Translations under genes and position numbers: made by a program
Shown: piece after piece, positions 26,801 through 39,028 of the stretch
How the letters are laid out: the number at the start of each line of letters is the position of its first letter
How positions within the stretch are numbered: position 1 is the first letter of the stretch
Assembly (NCBI GenBank): GCA_036583965.1
Contig: JAZBQD010000028.1
Location: 124,001-188,000 of the forward strand
Direction: 5' to 3'
Length of the DNA stretch: 64,000 bases
Origin: Prunella strophiata
Taxonomy: Eukaryota > Chordata > Aves > Passeriformes > Prunellidae
The notes under the pieces: model-generated
What the model was told of the DNA's origin: nothing
What the model saw: the letters and a program-made list of their open reading frames with translations, nothing else
The model's database searches: none

Positions 26801-29639
26801 TAAGTTAAAAAAAATATCATCTACTGTCTGAACTTTAAACTTTGATTAAAGATTATTTTTCTTTCATTTCACATTTGCTACTGGACTTTATTTCTAATGT
26901 GATAGCAGAGCTGTATTATAATCACTGTACAATAGTCAGCTCTAAAGAAAATACAAAACAGGTATCGATGTTTAAAAAACATAACATCCAAATTCAACTT
27001 AATATTTATATATTTTTTATTCATGAAACATCTTTCACATCCCATTTATGACCACAACTCAACATTAAAGAATTCCTTGTCTGTGAACTAAAGATAATGC
27101 CTAAGTCTATAGCTCTTTTTTCACTTCCCATTTTCTCTCCCTAGGACAGCTTGAAAAACCTTTCATTAGAGCTACTGCAGTGAAAATGTAGGTATTTCAG
27201 TAAAAAAAGTGTTCTTATTAAAATTAACTACAACACTCGTTAGCATACAGACTACAAATGCACCACAATGCCATTAAATGAAGCAAAGCAAAAAACAGCC
27301 CTGAATTCTTGTATGCATGGAAATTTTTTACCAAATGGAGGAATTTTTTAATCAGATACTGTGTACTTATGTACACAGTACATAAGTAGAGAGAGATAAT
27401 GGTGAAGGAAAATGGGACACATATAAGTTTATTTGGTTTCCTAGAACCTACAAAGAATGTAAGCAAATTTATACCACCCAGGAAAACTCATTTGTTGCCC
27501 AGCATTAATTTGACAATCCCTGAGGGCAGCAGAGGAGTAGTAGCTACACCTGCAATTAACACAGAGCAGCTAATGAGATACTACAACTTAACCTACTGAC
27601 TGATTGTATCAAACACCAGCCATAGTGCAAATAGTAAATAATATTTGAGAGGAGAAATAAATTGACAGTACATCCTCTAACTTATTTTTAAAATGAAATT
27701 AAATAGGAATAGACAATTAAAAAATATTTAGCACCCAGTAAGCACTGCAGAACAGGCTGAGGGTTAAATGTGTAAATGATTGGAGATGCATGGTTCAAAA
27801 AGCTAAAATTGAGGCAAAATGCCCAGAGCGATGGATGAAGCCAGAGAACTCCCAAGTAGAGGGTAGTTTGCAACTTATTTAATTTATGCCCTTGACAAAC
27901 AATTTGTTCCAGACAATTTCATTGCTCCAGACACATTGAAACAATGACCTTATAAATTCTATTCTCCAACAAATTGACTATTTTGATTTTAAGAACATAC
28001 TAAAATATTTTAAAATCAATACAATAGCAAAAAAATTGAAGAAGTTGTGGTGCTGGACTGCTAAAAGACAACAGTCAAAGTGACTTTCTGACAGTAGTGC
28101 AGTCTTTTTGGCAAAATACAGATCAGCTCTGATTAAGAACATTCTAGGTCTTGACTGCAGAACAGCAGTAGGAAATGATGAGCAGGGAATAAACCACAGA
28201 AGTTAAACCTGGGAGGTGACTTGTCCCAGTGACTGGAAATGCTCAGTAACAGCTGACACCTCACACCCTGGAAGGATGATGTAAGGGACACTACTTCCCA
28301 AATCCAGTTTCAGCACAGCAGCATCACAACTGCTTTCCCATTTTACTGCTGCTTCAGAGCTTCAGCAGTGAATCAAAGAAAACCCCAATTCTGTATGCCC
28401 TGAATTACTAATAGAGTTATTCTAAATTTTTCTGTGTTTACTTTTCATACTGTTGTGCTCATTTCCTTCTATCTCTTTAAGCTTTTATCCAGCTCCAGGC
28501 TGGTTGTTTAGCTGACTGAAGGACAAACAATAACTTTTATTAACAAATATTGACTCTTCTTAAACTGGGCACAAATTCAGCCTTGTGAAAATACTACACT
28601 AGGTGATATTGTTTACATTAGAAAGTTACCACATGGGATTAAAAACACTGGGAGAAAATTAAAAAAAAAAAATGTTGTATTAGTCACATAAATTTGGTTG
28701 TTCTCTGGTTAATGAATGCTTCAGGTTTTTTCTGCACAACTTTCTATGCAGTAATTGAGCCACAATAGTAGCATTCAAGTAATCTTTAGAGCACAATTCA
28801 ATCTTTTGAAAACAAGGACTATGAAAATCCCTACTGAAACAATTGACTTTTCACTGAATATGAAAGAGAATATTTCTGCAAAACAAGCTGGAAAAAAATG
28901 TAGACTTTTCTTACAGTGAAGTATTTTATTCAAAACATATTGAAATAAATTTCTACTTCAAAGCCAATATCTGTTTCCTCATGCAAACAGTTGCTTCTGT
29001 ACCTAAGCATTAAGAAAAAGGTGGCAGTGTCCTCCTTAGCATTTAGAGGAGAATGACTGGGGAACTCCTTAGTCTCAATCGTTCGATCAAGCAATTTATA
29101 GGTCAGAGTTTGGCACCATAAACATTTCCTAGAGATTCTGCGTACATATCTTCTTGCTGATTAATTCCTCATATACATGTGCGTATACCTGTAATGTATA
29201 TTTATATATAAAACCCCTAAGTGGACTTTCAGGAGTTCCCATATCACCTATTTACTCCATTTGCAGAAGCATTATGGTATCTCTCAAGCAAATAGTTAAT
29301 TAAATAGCCACTGCATTGAGTGTAATTAAGGGGATTTAAAAACTGTGCTTTATATGACAATTGTGATGGCCACCATGGACCTTGGAGTGCTCTGCCATTC
29401 CCAGAGGGACCCCCTGATGCTGTGCACACTTCCTAAAGCACTCCAAGAGATGCTGCTGTTGCCTCTTCATCCTGGGGCTCCTTGCAGTCAGCCATCTAAA
29501 GGGAATTAAGCAAAGAGCTTGCAGTGGTTTTGTTTTGGCAATTTGAGATTTTGTGGCTAATGCACTAATTAATGTGGTGGGTCTAGCACTGGCCAAATGC
29601 CAGTACACCTACTAGAATATACTTATTTCCTGCTATGAT
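23864..29639. other. Unique AT-rich DNA, no gene seen
   Basis: About 5.8 kb without a recognised exon, RNA gene or repeat family. Frames of 60-115 codons are scattered on both strands with no domain evidence. The notable local structure is the overlapping hairpin pair at 27357-27388. A moderately GC-richer patch lies near 29370-29490. Confidence 0.5.
27357..27388. other. Two overlapping perfect inverted repeats (alternative hairpins)
   Basis: Arms TACTGTGTAC (27357-27366) and GTACACAGTA (27371-27380) are exact reverse complements around a 4-base loop. Overlapping them, TACTTATGTA (27364-27373) and TACATAAGTA (27379-27388) are exact reverse complements around a 5-base loop. The two hairpins share bases and cannot form together. 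Seen directly; function unknown. Slippage in a TA/CA-rich tract could also create it. Confidence 0.9.
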
Positions 29640-30850
29640 ATAGGATTAGGAGGAAGGCAAAGCAGGCTTGAAACTTTAAAAGGATATACATAAAACCTTA
29701 TTAACAGAAAGTAAAAGATAATAAGAATCAGAATAAAACCTTCAGAACACTTCTCCTCCCCCCCCACCCCCCCCCCACAACCTCTTTCTTTCCCACTAAT
29801 GATGTACAGAAACAATTTATCACAGTTTATCACCTCTAGAATAGTCTTTCTTTAGTTCAGTTAGGGAGAGGAGTCTATTTTGACATGCCATGGAGACTTC
29901 TCCACAAGAAACAGTTCTCTCATGGTTTCAATTTACACAAAAGACAGCCGTCTGGGAATCTACGTTCATGAAGCCCCTCCCATCTTTGGCAGGCTTCCCA
30001 CAGATGCTTTTATGGGCCATGTCAACTTATGGGGTACTATTTTAAGGATGAGTTGTTCCAAAGCAAAAGTTCTCTTCATCTATCTCTAAGATCATCCCTG
30101 GGAACAGAGGACTTCTTCTTGTTCCGTGGGGGCAAAGGGTCTTCATCACTCTTCTTTCTCTCTGCTCAAGCTTCTCATTGAATCACAGCTATATCAACAT
30201 TTGCCTGCTTAAGCACAGATGATTTTGCTCATATTTACAGTTTGAACAACCCATCCCCCCATATTTTCAATGAGTTACAGGAATATTTCAGTGTATCAGA
30301 GTCCTTCACCATGGCTTACAAAAGAATTTTCAGCCTAAAATTAAGGCATCTCCTTATTTGCTTTACATCTGGGATTTGACTCCTTCTTACTGACTTCTAT
30401 GTCTCCATGTTGTCCTCTATGTGTCTTTACTCTGTCCTTTTCTCTCACTTGAGAGAGGATTGATGTCTGTAGGTCTCACCCGGGACCTGCACATGGTCAT
30501 GCGATCCCTGTTGGCTGGAGCTGCTCTGCAATGGAGGTTTCTTCAGCGGCTGCGCTGGGGGCTGTGTCAGGATTGGCCGCGGGGCTGTTTTCTGCGTGGG
30601 CTGGGGTTTTTTGGCAGCTGTGCTGGGGGGAGGGCCAGGATCTCAGCAGCCAGGCTAGGAATCAGCAGCTGATGGTCTTCCCTCCCCCTGCTCAGCAGCT
30701 GCTGGGGTCTCAGCCCAGCCAGGACAGGGCACAGTGGGCTCCCCAGGAAGGGGCCCAGCCTCGCAGCAGGGGCTGCCTGGCTCAGCCTGGCTGAGACGAG
30801 GGCTGGGCTGGCCTTGCTGCTACCTGTTCAAGGGAAGGAAAAGAGAGCTT
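29640..30850 (-). repeat. Probable long songbird LTR-like repeat, minus strand
   Basis: This ~1.2 kb stretch passes from T/C-rich sequence (including a C run at 29757-29776) to a strongly GC-rich block at 30500-30830. It reads like a high-copy songbird repeat I recognise from memory, with blocks such as CAGCCGTCTGGGAATCTACG, GGGGCAAAGGGTCTTCATCA and GCATCTCCTTATTTGCTTTA. Both the assignment to an ERV LTR and the limits are inferred. No target duplication was found. Frames of 83-87 codons in the GC-rich block have no domain and are composition artefacts. Confidence 0.45.
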
Positions 30851-30929
30851 TCCCTGAATTACTAAAATATTAATATAGATCTAATATCTATATTCAACTA
30901 TGATGGACAAAGACTCTCTAACAATTTAA

Positions 30930-31510
30930 TGTTAGAAAGTGTATGTTTATTGTGGAGCCGGGTAGTGCATGGAATCGTCTCAACCCACACTACGAGTTTT
31001 ATCGATCATTACAAAGCCTTTCATTTACAAAAGTGTTGAATATACAAAATACAAATGCATATTAATACCCCTGTCACTTCCTCTGCCCTGCTTCCCATGC
31101 AAATTGGAAAAAAGGCTATTAAGCATGAGGAGTTTGTTCTTGAAATTGTCAGGGGTCCCTTTTGGGGAGGGATCTCCAGAAATGAGCAAGTAAAAAGAGT
31201 CTTCCTCACTCTGACCTTTCTACCTTTTCTCTTATGTGACAACTAAATCCCCCTGCTTCCTTATGTTCAATGGGTGAGGAAGTCTGTTTTCCATGATATC
31301 CACAAGTAGTGAGAAATGGTGTCCGGGTAGCTTATCTAAGTCCGGCTTCTGCTACCTCTAAACAAAAGCTTATCTTTCTACTTTAGCCAACTCAGCAACC
31401 ATTGTCTTAGAATCATCAATTCTTTGAAACCAATGTCTCATCCCCAGGGTTTCCTAGTTTTTAACATGTGTGTTCACAGAGGCCTGTTCAGCTTTCTAGT
31501 GGTTTAACAA
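30930..31510 (-). repeat. Weak candidate LTR, minus strand
   Basis: The segment begins TGTTAGAAAG and carries, on the minus strand, CCACAATAAAC near 30947-30957 (a polyadenylation signal). Its suggested right end is ...GGTTTAACA near 31509. TG...CA-type ends and the AATAAA position are suggestive, but no target duplication was found. The sequence CTAACAATTTAATGTTAG straddling the left end is itself an inverted repeat. Confidence 0.3.
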
Positions 31511-34500
31511 AGTGTCAATATTCAAAATGAATCACTGATTAGTTCTGTCAGGTACAGAGGAAGCTCTCAGCAGCTCCTCTCAGAAAAAATTACTTCTGTG
31601 GGTGGCTCCAATGCAAAACCAGCACACTCCTGCTATCATTCCATGACTAAAAGATGAAGCTTTACCCTGCCTTAAAGGGGAGGGGTATTTCTGTGTAACA
31701 GTTTATTACTGTGGAACAGTCTATACCGCCGTTATGAAATTGTGTTCTGTAACTCTCCGTAGGTAATGCAATATCTCTAGGCTGGGATGGCCTCTGCATA
31801 CAGAAATGCACTGACTGCATAAAATTCACCTGAAATCACAGCAGGCCTGGCAGATTTGCCCCACCTAAACCAGCACTGAGGAAACATCTTTTCAGTACTA
31901 TTAGAAATGAAAAATACATGAAAATAATCTGCTCCTCTATGGTGGGTTTCTCAAATTCAGATAGGTAAAAGGGGTGAAACAAATGAGAGATATGAATTCA
32001 CTATTCTTTATAGACTGACTAACATGACTTCATTGACAGCAAGAAGTAGGAATATTGAGCAAATTAAAAGTTGATCCAGAGTTAGCAATGTAGGGGGAAT
32101 GGTAGAAAAGCAGAGGATCTCCCTTGACTGCAAAACGTACAGGAAGCGTCACCTTCTTTTTCTTGGTTTGATGAAGCTGAACTCTCAGCTCTCCATCCTC
32201 CTTGGATGCTGTAATCTAAGCTCCCTCAGTTTATCAGCTGCCTGGACTCTCCTCAGCAGAAGAGGTGCTGCCTGGCAGAGTTCTGAGGAAACTGAGCCTC
32301 TGTGTAGTGGAGAGCTGACAGGGCTGAGTGAATAGAGCAGAATGACTCACACTGAGTCTTCCTCTAATGGAATAATTTAAATGAGCCTGGTTTCCCTTTT
32401 ATTAAATGGGAGAAAATCAATAGTGGTTGATCACAATTCCTATCCATTAGGCTATTTCCAGAATGAACCCACACATCTGAACTTGTAGTGAGAATGTCAA
32501 TAACAAAACAAAGATTTAGCACTAAGTTTCAATAAATGGGGCTTTCCTATCACTGCTGCTTTTTAATTGACATTACTGCTACTCCTTTAAGTAGGCTTAA
32601 AATGTTGACAGAAATTGGTTGCTAAAAAGATAGAGGTGACAGTGTATGGATGAATAACATGTCGTGATCACCTTTAAATAAAGATCCACAAGTATATGAA
32701 TTAATAAAAACCTGGCTTGTTCACTTTTTCTAGTATGGATTTGTACAGGTTCTTGACCATCCCCTTTTCTTTATGTGTCCTGATATAACTTAATTTTTTT
32801 GCCATTACAGATGGACACAAAGCCTGACTATTTGAGAATCTGAGGACAGGGAGACATGGTTAACATTGGTTTATATAGGCAAGAAACAAAAGATGATGTT
32901 CTTTCCTTTTCTTGTTTTATTGTGCTTGTATTCTGTAGGAAAGATGAAAGCTTACCAGACAGTAAGACTGATAAGTAGCAATCTTAACAATATTCAAACA
33001 ATTCACATTTATGACTTTTTTTCCTTTCAGAAATATTCAGATATTTCTTGAAAAGTTGAAGGTATTGAAAAGTTCTGAAGGTAGGAGTCAGCTAAAGGAA
33101 AAGAGTGAAACTTTCAGAAGTCTGCAAAAAGTTAAGTTCAAGTGAAGTGTGACAGCTCCCCATGTTGTCCTACTCATAGGACTACAGACAGATAGAGAGA
33201 AAATAGTCTCAGATTTCACAAAATCAACTGCCCACCTCCCCACACTGTAGCTTAGACTCATCTGTAGCTTTCTCTCAAAAAATATGACCAAAGTTTAACA
33301 CGTAAATATGGAACAGGAGAAGACAGTTTAATCCAATCACACGAGCACTTAAGCAATTACAGAAATAGAAATGTAATGATGTGGTGAGATTGCTCACCTC
33401 AGTAGGAGGTGTCTCCTGCAAGTGATAAAGTTGAATTTAATCTGGAAAGATTTTTTAGTATTCTCCTGCACTCCTTTCTGACTTTCTTCCAGAATGATAT
33501 TCCTGAGGCATTACCATACATAATGTATAAATGATCTCTGCTTAGTATTACATTTATTGCAATATGAAGTATTTTGAAAGTTCATCATATGCTTCTTCAT
33601 AGTGACATACTGGGACAAATTTTGAAATATAAGTCCCCTAGGTGACTAGAAGAACTTCTGTTGTGCATACAGATGAATGCTTAGGGAAAGTAGTCAAAAT
33701 AACCTAAATCTTCACAAAAGCAGACAAACTTTATCTTGTTGATAAGCTAAAGTCGCAATACTTGCATCTGTCCCTTTCATGTTATGGCATTTAGACCAAT
33801 CCTAGAGAAAGGATTTTGAAGAAAATTTGGTAACTAACATTTTATCAGAATAGTTTTGAACTTTAATAAAATTTCTGTCCAAATTATGTGGGGAAAGTTT
33901 TCCAGCTTTCAGAGTGGACCTACTTTCAAATGATCCTTTAGTATCCTGATATGATATAAACCTAGAAAGATTCATTTTGATTTCAATCCTTGGTTGAAAC
34001 AAGAAATTTAAAGTACAATGCACAGGACAGCAGCTATTTAAATTCCCTCAACAACAACAAATTTTTTAAAAAACCTCCAAAAATGAAAAACCAAGCCAAA
34101 ACAAATTAGCATAAAAGTAATAATGCCTTGATAAGCACAGCCTCTAAAATACAAATTATGCTCGTGCATTTAGGAAAATGCTTATTGCTAAAGCTTTTCT
34201 CATTAGCCTTACGGGTCACCACCAACACTGCTATTGAAAATTTTGGCCTCCCAATAAAACAGCAAACCCATATCATTGGAGAAAATTTCCCAGCACAACA
34301 CACTTGGACGATGTGACTGCTGCTTGCATTAATAAAGCACTTGCATCTGACATTCTTTTCATCTCCCAAAAAGCAATTTCTAGTTTATTTTTGTGTACAG
34401 TCACAGTGGGGCATGAAGCTTATTATGTGGAAATCCATACAGATACTCTCACTCAACACAAATCCCTCTGATGTAAGTGAAAATTTAGACCAAGTAAGAA

Positions 34501-35245
34501 CAAAATTACTCGCTGTTAAATTTTTCAGTTGATATTTTGGATCCCAGGATAAGATACTGCATCTTTCCAAGAGGCATGCTGGCTAAGGAGACTTTTGAAC
34601 AAGGTACTTCAGCTGAAACAGAAGATTTGGAAGGGACTGTCCAGACAATTTTCTCTACCCTCACAAATAATTACATCATGCCATCTCTTTCTTAAACTGA
34701 TCTAGCTCCTCCTAAAAATTAGTTGGGCTTTTTCCTCTGTACTAAAAGGCTGCTCTAGAACCTCATTTGTGTGATGACTAAAACCCATGCTCTGATTTCC
34801 AGCCTCAATGTACTCTTGGAAAGTTTGTATATAATCATTCCTTAGCTTAAGCACTTGCTTACTGTTACTGCACTATATGCAGTTCAAGTTTCATTTTCTC
34901 CTGTAAGTTACTTCATTTTTCCAGATCTGCCGGCTTTCAGTAGTTTAATTACTCTGTATTTAACTTTTAAAAGATATTTCTAAGGAACTAGCAACACTTC
35001 TTTAGTCTGTATCACAAATTTGAGGTTTTTCACGGTTGAGAAAAGAATATTGACAGGGCAGGTAACACTACCCACCTTATTAAAAGCTACTGGAGAAACA
35101 GGTAAGAAATTGTTCTCCCCTATCCACAGGGGAAGGTACAACATGGAACGGTTTATGGAGCAAAGAGTCTTTAGGTCAGATACCAGAAAAACCTTCCAGC
35201 TGAGCCACTGGACTTGATTGCTACATCTCCTTTGCTATGGGTTTT
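31511..35245. other. Unique AT-rich DNA, no gene seen
   Basis: No exon, RNA gene or repeat family recognised in about 3.7 kb. Open frames up to 87 codons occur on both strands without domain evidence. One of 78 codons at 32099-32335 lies in a slightly GC-richer patch. Confidence 0.5.
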
Positions 35246-35979
35246 TGTAGGAAGTGAGACAGGAGTCACTCAGGGATGTACTGGGTCCAGCTGACCACAG
35301 GCAGAGGAGCAGCCCAAGACATGCTCTCCAGGTCACTCTCCACAGTTCCTGCTGGAGTAAATTCAACTGTTCCAAGGGGGATATTTATTATACAGCAAAT
35401 TGGATCTGATAGTGGCCATACAGACCTAGTAATTTTTCATGACAATGAATGGAAGTATCTCCAGGATCAATATCTTCTTCCTGTTAGGAAAATTAATCCA
35501 CAAAGATCAGAGGTTTATGCCCAAAAAGGAGACAGAGGAGTCCTTTTACTTTATTCGAATAAAGGGAGAGTCCATGGGGCATTCCCCTGGGGTCTTTCAA
35601 ATTTTTGGAGGACACAGCCTCCTTTTTATCCCAAATTTCTGGCCACATTTCCCTCTCTCTTTCCCCATTTCTGAGGTACTTGAGAGGTACAGACTTCCTG
35701 ATGTGCCTGATACCAAAGATTTCCCTCTAATGTATAACCCTCTCTTTAATTTTTAATTCTTACTGAATTTAGGGATTCTCTTTCCTATTGTTTCTTTTAT
35801 CTTACAATGTTTAATTTCATGTATCAGTAAACCTAGAGTTCATTTGTAAAAGCAAATATCTCTTCCCATTCATCAATCAGTGGAATCCTTCCCATTGTTT
35901 TCGTTTATCTCCCAGTGCTAACTTTATCTACTAGCAGACCCATAGCTTATTTGTAAAGGCACTTCCACTATTTCTCTCA
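35246..35979 (-). repeat. 3' LTR of the class I ERV (approximate)
   Basis: Directly downstream (minus sense) of the env remnant is a purine tract, TAAAAGAGGAGGGAT, at 35980-35994. It is followed by TGAGAGAAATAG, which fits a polypurine tract next to an LTR start. The far end reads ...CTCACTTCCTACA at 35246, giving TG...CA termini over about 734 bp. AATAAA is present on the minus strand near 35549-35554. The partner LTR is absent, so the boundaries cannot be cross-checked. Confidence 0.5.
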
Positions 35980-36033
35980 ATCCCTCCTCTTTTATTTTGA
36001 TAATTGTCTTTACAAACTTTATTTATCCTTGAC

Positions 36034-36420
36034 TTAATTTTCTGTTCTTGGGTCTTTTTTTTTTGGTTTTGCAATTATTTGCAGTGACATCAGTTTCTGT
36101 CCTTTTGTAGCCATTTCAGGATCTGTGGGGATGGCTACTACCTGCATTCCTTTGATTACATGTTGAATAAGTTGGATTAAGCAAGGAATCACACATGGTA
36201 GAAAGATTAGAGTTGCTACAGCACATAAGAGAAAAAAAGTAGTTGTCCAGGTAACTACAAAAACATGTCTCATTCCCTTTTTTTATCCTTTCTATGTTTG
36301 GACTGGTACATGAACTAATTTTTATTCCTTTTGTTATTTGTTTTACTACCTTTCTATTGTCATTTATTTGCAAACAGCAGTTTGAGTCATTTAATTTGCT
36401 ACACACTCCCCCTTCTTCTC
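36034..36420 (-). pseudogene. Env transmembrane-subunit remnant (class I ERV)
   Basis: Broken C-terminal piece of a retroviral envelope, the membrane fusion and anchor subunit. In one minus frame (36116-36406 and just upstream) a cysteine cluster of the C-x7-CC kind is visible (C, then SKLNDSN, then CC), resembling the conserved disulfide motif of this subunit. In another frame (36034-36273) a hydrophobic anchor (FFLLCAVATLIFLPCVIPCL) and a short tail follow. The two parts are in different frames, so at least one indel separates them. No surface subunit or signal peptide is recognisable upstream. It cannot encode a working envelope as it stands. Confidence 0.7.
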
Positions 36421-36618
36421 CTAATAAATAGTCTAATACTATTTGATGTTGTAATATTGCATAAAAAAACTATTTTCTCACTTTTGGCCTTAACTGACAA
36501 CATAAGGGTAGGGTTATTAAAATAAACATTTTAACAGTGTAATCTAATTTCTTAACTTAATTTTCACTTTTACGTTGTCTTCCACACTACCTGTGGCAAG
36601 AGAAGGCACAGAAACAGC

Positions 36619-37976
36619 TTAACATAAAGAAAATAAAGACAGCGAGGATTGGCCCCCAGTGACTGGAGATCTGAGAGGAGGGATGCCCACACAGACTCTT
36701 TCAGCAGGCACTCTGTGGGCAGGCACACAGGGCTTCCCCCGAGGTCGACACACTGGCTGCTGCTTCATTCCACCTCTGCGGAGTGTCAGTCGCGGCTTCC
36801 CATCCTTCTCCTCCAGCTGAGATGTCCAAATCTCCAGGGCCTTAGAGACCTTGACCCGAGTGTGATGGGTCCACCCGTGTTCAGCTCTCTTGAGGCTGTT
36901 TCTGTGGTCAGTAACACTTGGAAAGGTCCACGCCACTTCGCCACCAGGGGTGCTTCTTTCCACTCCTTAACTAGGACCCAGTCCCCTGGCTGGATGTTGT
37001 GAACAGCAAAGTCCAAAGGCAGGATCTGTGCCAGCCGAGCTTCCTGTCGAAAAGATTTCACAAGAGACTACTCTGGCCACATATTGTTTCAAATATATAT
37101 CACTTATCTCTACCCCCCCACTAGGCTGAGAATTACAAGGGTAGGGAATTCCAAACATCAATTCAAAGGGAGATCATTGAATATCTTCCCTGGGTCTGGC
37201 CCTTATTCTTGCCAAAGCCAGTGGCAAGAGCCATACCTATGACATCTTAGTTTCTATCACTAGTTTTAGGCGGTGTTTCTTTATTTCTCCATTCATCCTC
37301 TCAACCCGGTCTGAACTCTGGGGGTGCCAGGGGGTATGGAGGTTCCATTGTATCCCTAAAGCAGTTACAACTCCTTGAAGAATTTTTTCCTGTAAAATGA
37401 GTTCCCTTATCTGAGTCTATTGCTTTTATTATTCCATATTTTGGAATTATTTGTTCCAAAAATACTTTAATTACTGATCTTGTAGTTGCTGAAACAGCTG
37501 GAAATGCTTCTGGTCACTCTGTTAACTGACATATTATTACCAAAAGATATTTGAATCTTGCTACTCAAGGCATTTCAGTAAAATCCACCTGGCATCTCTG
37601 GAAGGGACGTACAGCCCAAGGCCTCCCTCCCCTGGCAAGTTTCTTTGTTATTGGTTTTAGCACAAATCAAACAACCCTTAATAGCCCGCTTAGTCAGAAT
37701 AAAAAGACTTACAGCAGCATACGTTTTGAGGAAGGCTTCTGCCAGTCCACAGGAGCCTCAATGACTCCCTTCATGAAGTTGTTTTAACAATTGTAAGGCT
37801 AGAGCTCTTGGTATCCACTGTTTACCATCCCTTGTAAACCAATTATCCCCTCTTTCTTCTGCCCCACTCTTTTTAATTATCTCAAGTTCCTCTGGGGGAA
37901 AAGACAGTTTCTCTGGCAGTGGTGCAGTTACTGGCAGTAAAGGTAAAGGGAGCATCCTAGAGATTTTTGGCAACAA
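36619..37976 (-). pseudogene. Integrase remnant (class I ERV)
   Basis: Integrase joins viral DNA into host chromosomes. The N-terminal part is at 37758-37976 (ending LLKQLHEGSH, the start of the zinc-binding region). Catalytic-core pieces occur between 37560 and 37200 in scattered frames. A VDFTEM-type first Asp lies near 37580, a DSDKGTHFTG-type second Asp near 37410, and a VERMNGEIK-type Glu near 37310. The C-terminal domain is at 36786-37061 (QPGDWVLVKEW...GPFQVLLTT) and shifts frame near 36900 into GWTHHTRVK in the 36619-36963 frame. Catalytic acids appear preserved, but frameshifts and stops make it non-functional. Confidence 0.8.
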
Positions 37977-38216
37977 TGCCGAAATTTCTGAGCTTCTTTA
38001 TCAGCTAGTCGGTTTCCTATTACCTCCTCCGAGCACCCTGCTTTGGTGCCCTTTGATGCGTATTATTGCCAACTTTTTTGGTAAGTTTACCACTTCTAAT
38101 AAGCTCTCATGAGCTAAAGTCTTTCCTCTGCAGGTTAATAAACTTTTTTTTTTTTTCCCATAATTTCCCAAATGCATGTATTACCCCATAAGTATACCTA
38201 GAATCAGTAAAAACAT

Positions 38217-38816
38217 TTACTGTCTTGTCCCGATATAATTCACACAGGCTCTTACAAGCGTATACAGTTCTGCTGTCTGAGCTGACCAGGTGGGTGGTAA
38301 CCTCCCCCCTTCCTTTAATTGCTTCTTATTTACGACAGAGTATCCTGTAAATCTTTTCCCTTCCATCACCTTTGAAGACCCATTAACATACACATTCTCT
38401 CCTTCAGGCCAGGGGGTATCCCTCAAATCTTCCCTAGCCCGTGTTTGGAGATCGATCACCTGAATACAGTCATGGGCTTCTTCCTGGCCCCTCTCTGCAG
38501 GGCTGTTCAAACAGGAGGCTGGATTGAACCCTTCCCCACTTTTAAACTCTAAATCCTCCTGTTCCATTAAACAAGATTCATACTGTAATAACCGAGCACT
38601 GGTCATCCACTTAGAGGCTCTTTCAGTTAACAAAGCTTTAATCTGATGTGAAACTTTCACAATCAAGTACCCTCCCCTTGTCAGCTTTCGGGCCTCAGCT
38701 ACCCTCTGAGCTGTGGCTGCACAGTTCTGCAGACAATGAGGCCAGCCTCTGGCCACCAGGTCTAACAATTTTGAAAAATAAGCAACAGGCCACCTTGTTC
38801 TTCCATGCTCTTGCAC
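38217..38816 (-). pseudogene. RT connection and RNase H remnant with Asp-to-Asn active site
   Basis: RNase H removes viral RNA from RNA:DNA hybrids. This 199-codon open segment carries the connection region (TRWPVAYFSKLLD, KALLTERASKWMTSARLLQYE) and the start of RNase H. At 38382-38384 the first catalytic position reads AAT (Asn) in VNGSSKV, where class I families have Asp. The second acidic motif (TAELYTL) is intact. The third motif, TDSRY, lies just beyond the end at about 38190-38220 in another frame, so there is a small indel near 38217. Confidence 0.8.
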
Positions 38817-39028
38817 TAAAATTCTTTTAGCATGACATTGTTTAACATTTACAAAGAGTTCAAATTCTTTTTCTGAGTCTGGAAGAGCTGACTGGAGCCT
38901 TAACTAATTTATCTTTTAATTTTTTTTTTTTTTTTTTAAGCAGTAGCTTTGTAACTCTAAATCTCCTGGTCTGTCCACCGTACAAAATCTGTGACTTTGT
39001 CTGCAGTTATGTCCTATAGTGTGGGCAC

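Noticed and set aside
30421..30794. GC-rich block with 83-87 codon frames, considered as a promoter CpG island with first exon
   Set aside because: It is continuous with a long LTR-like repeat and rich in CAG/CTG words rather than CpG. There is no splice-donor context or domain.
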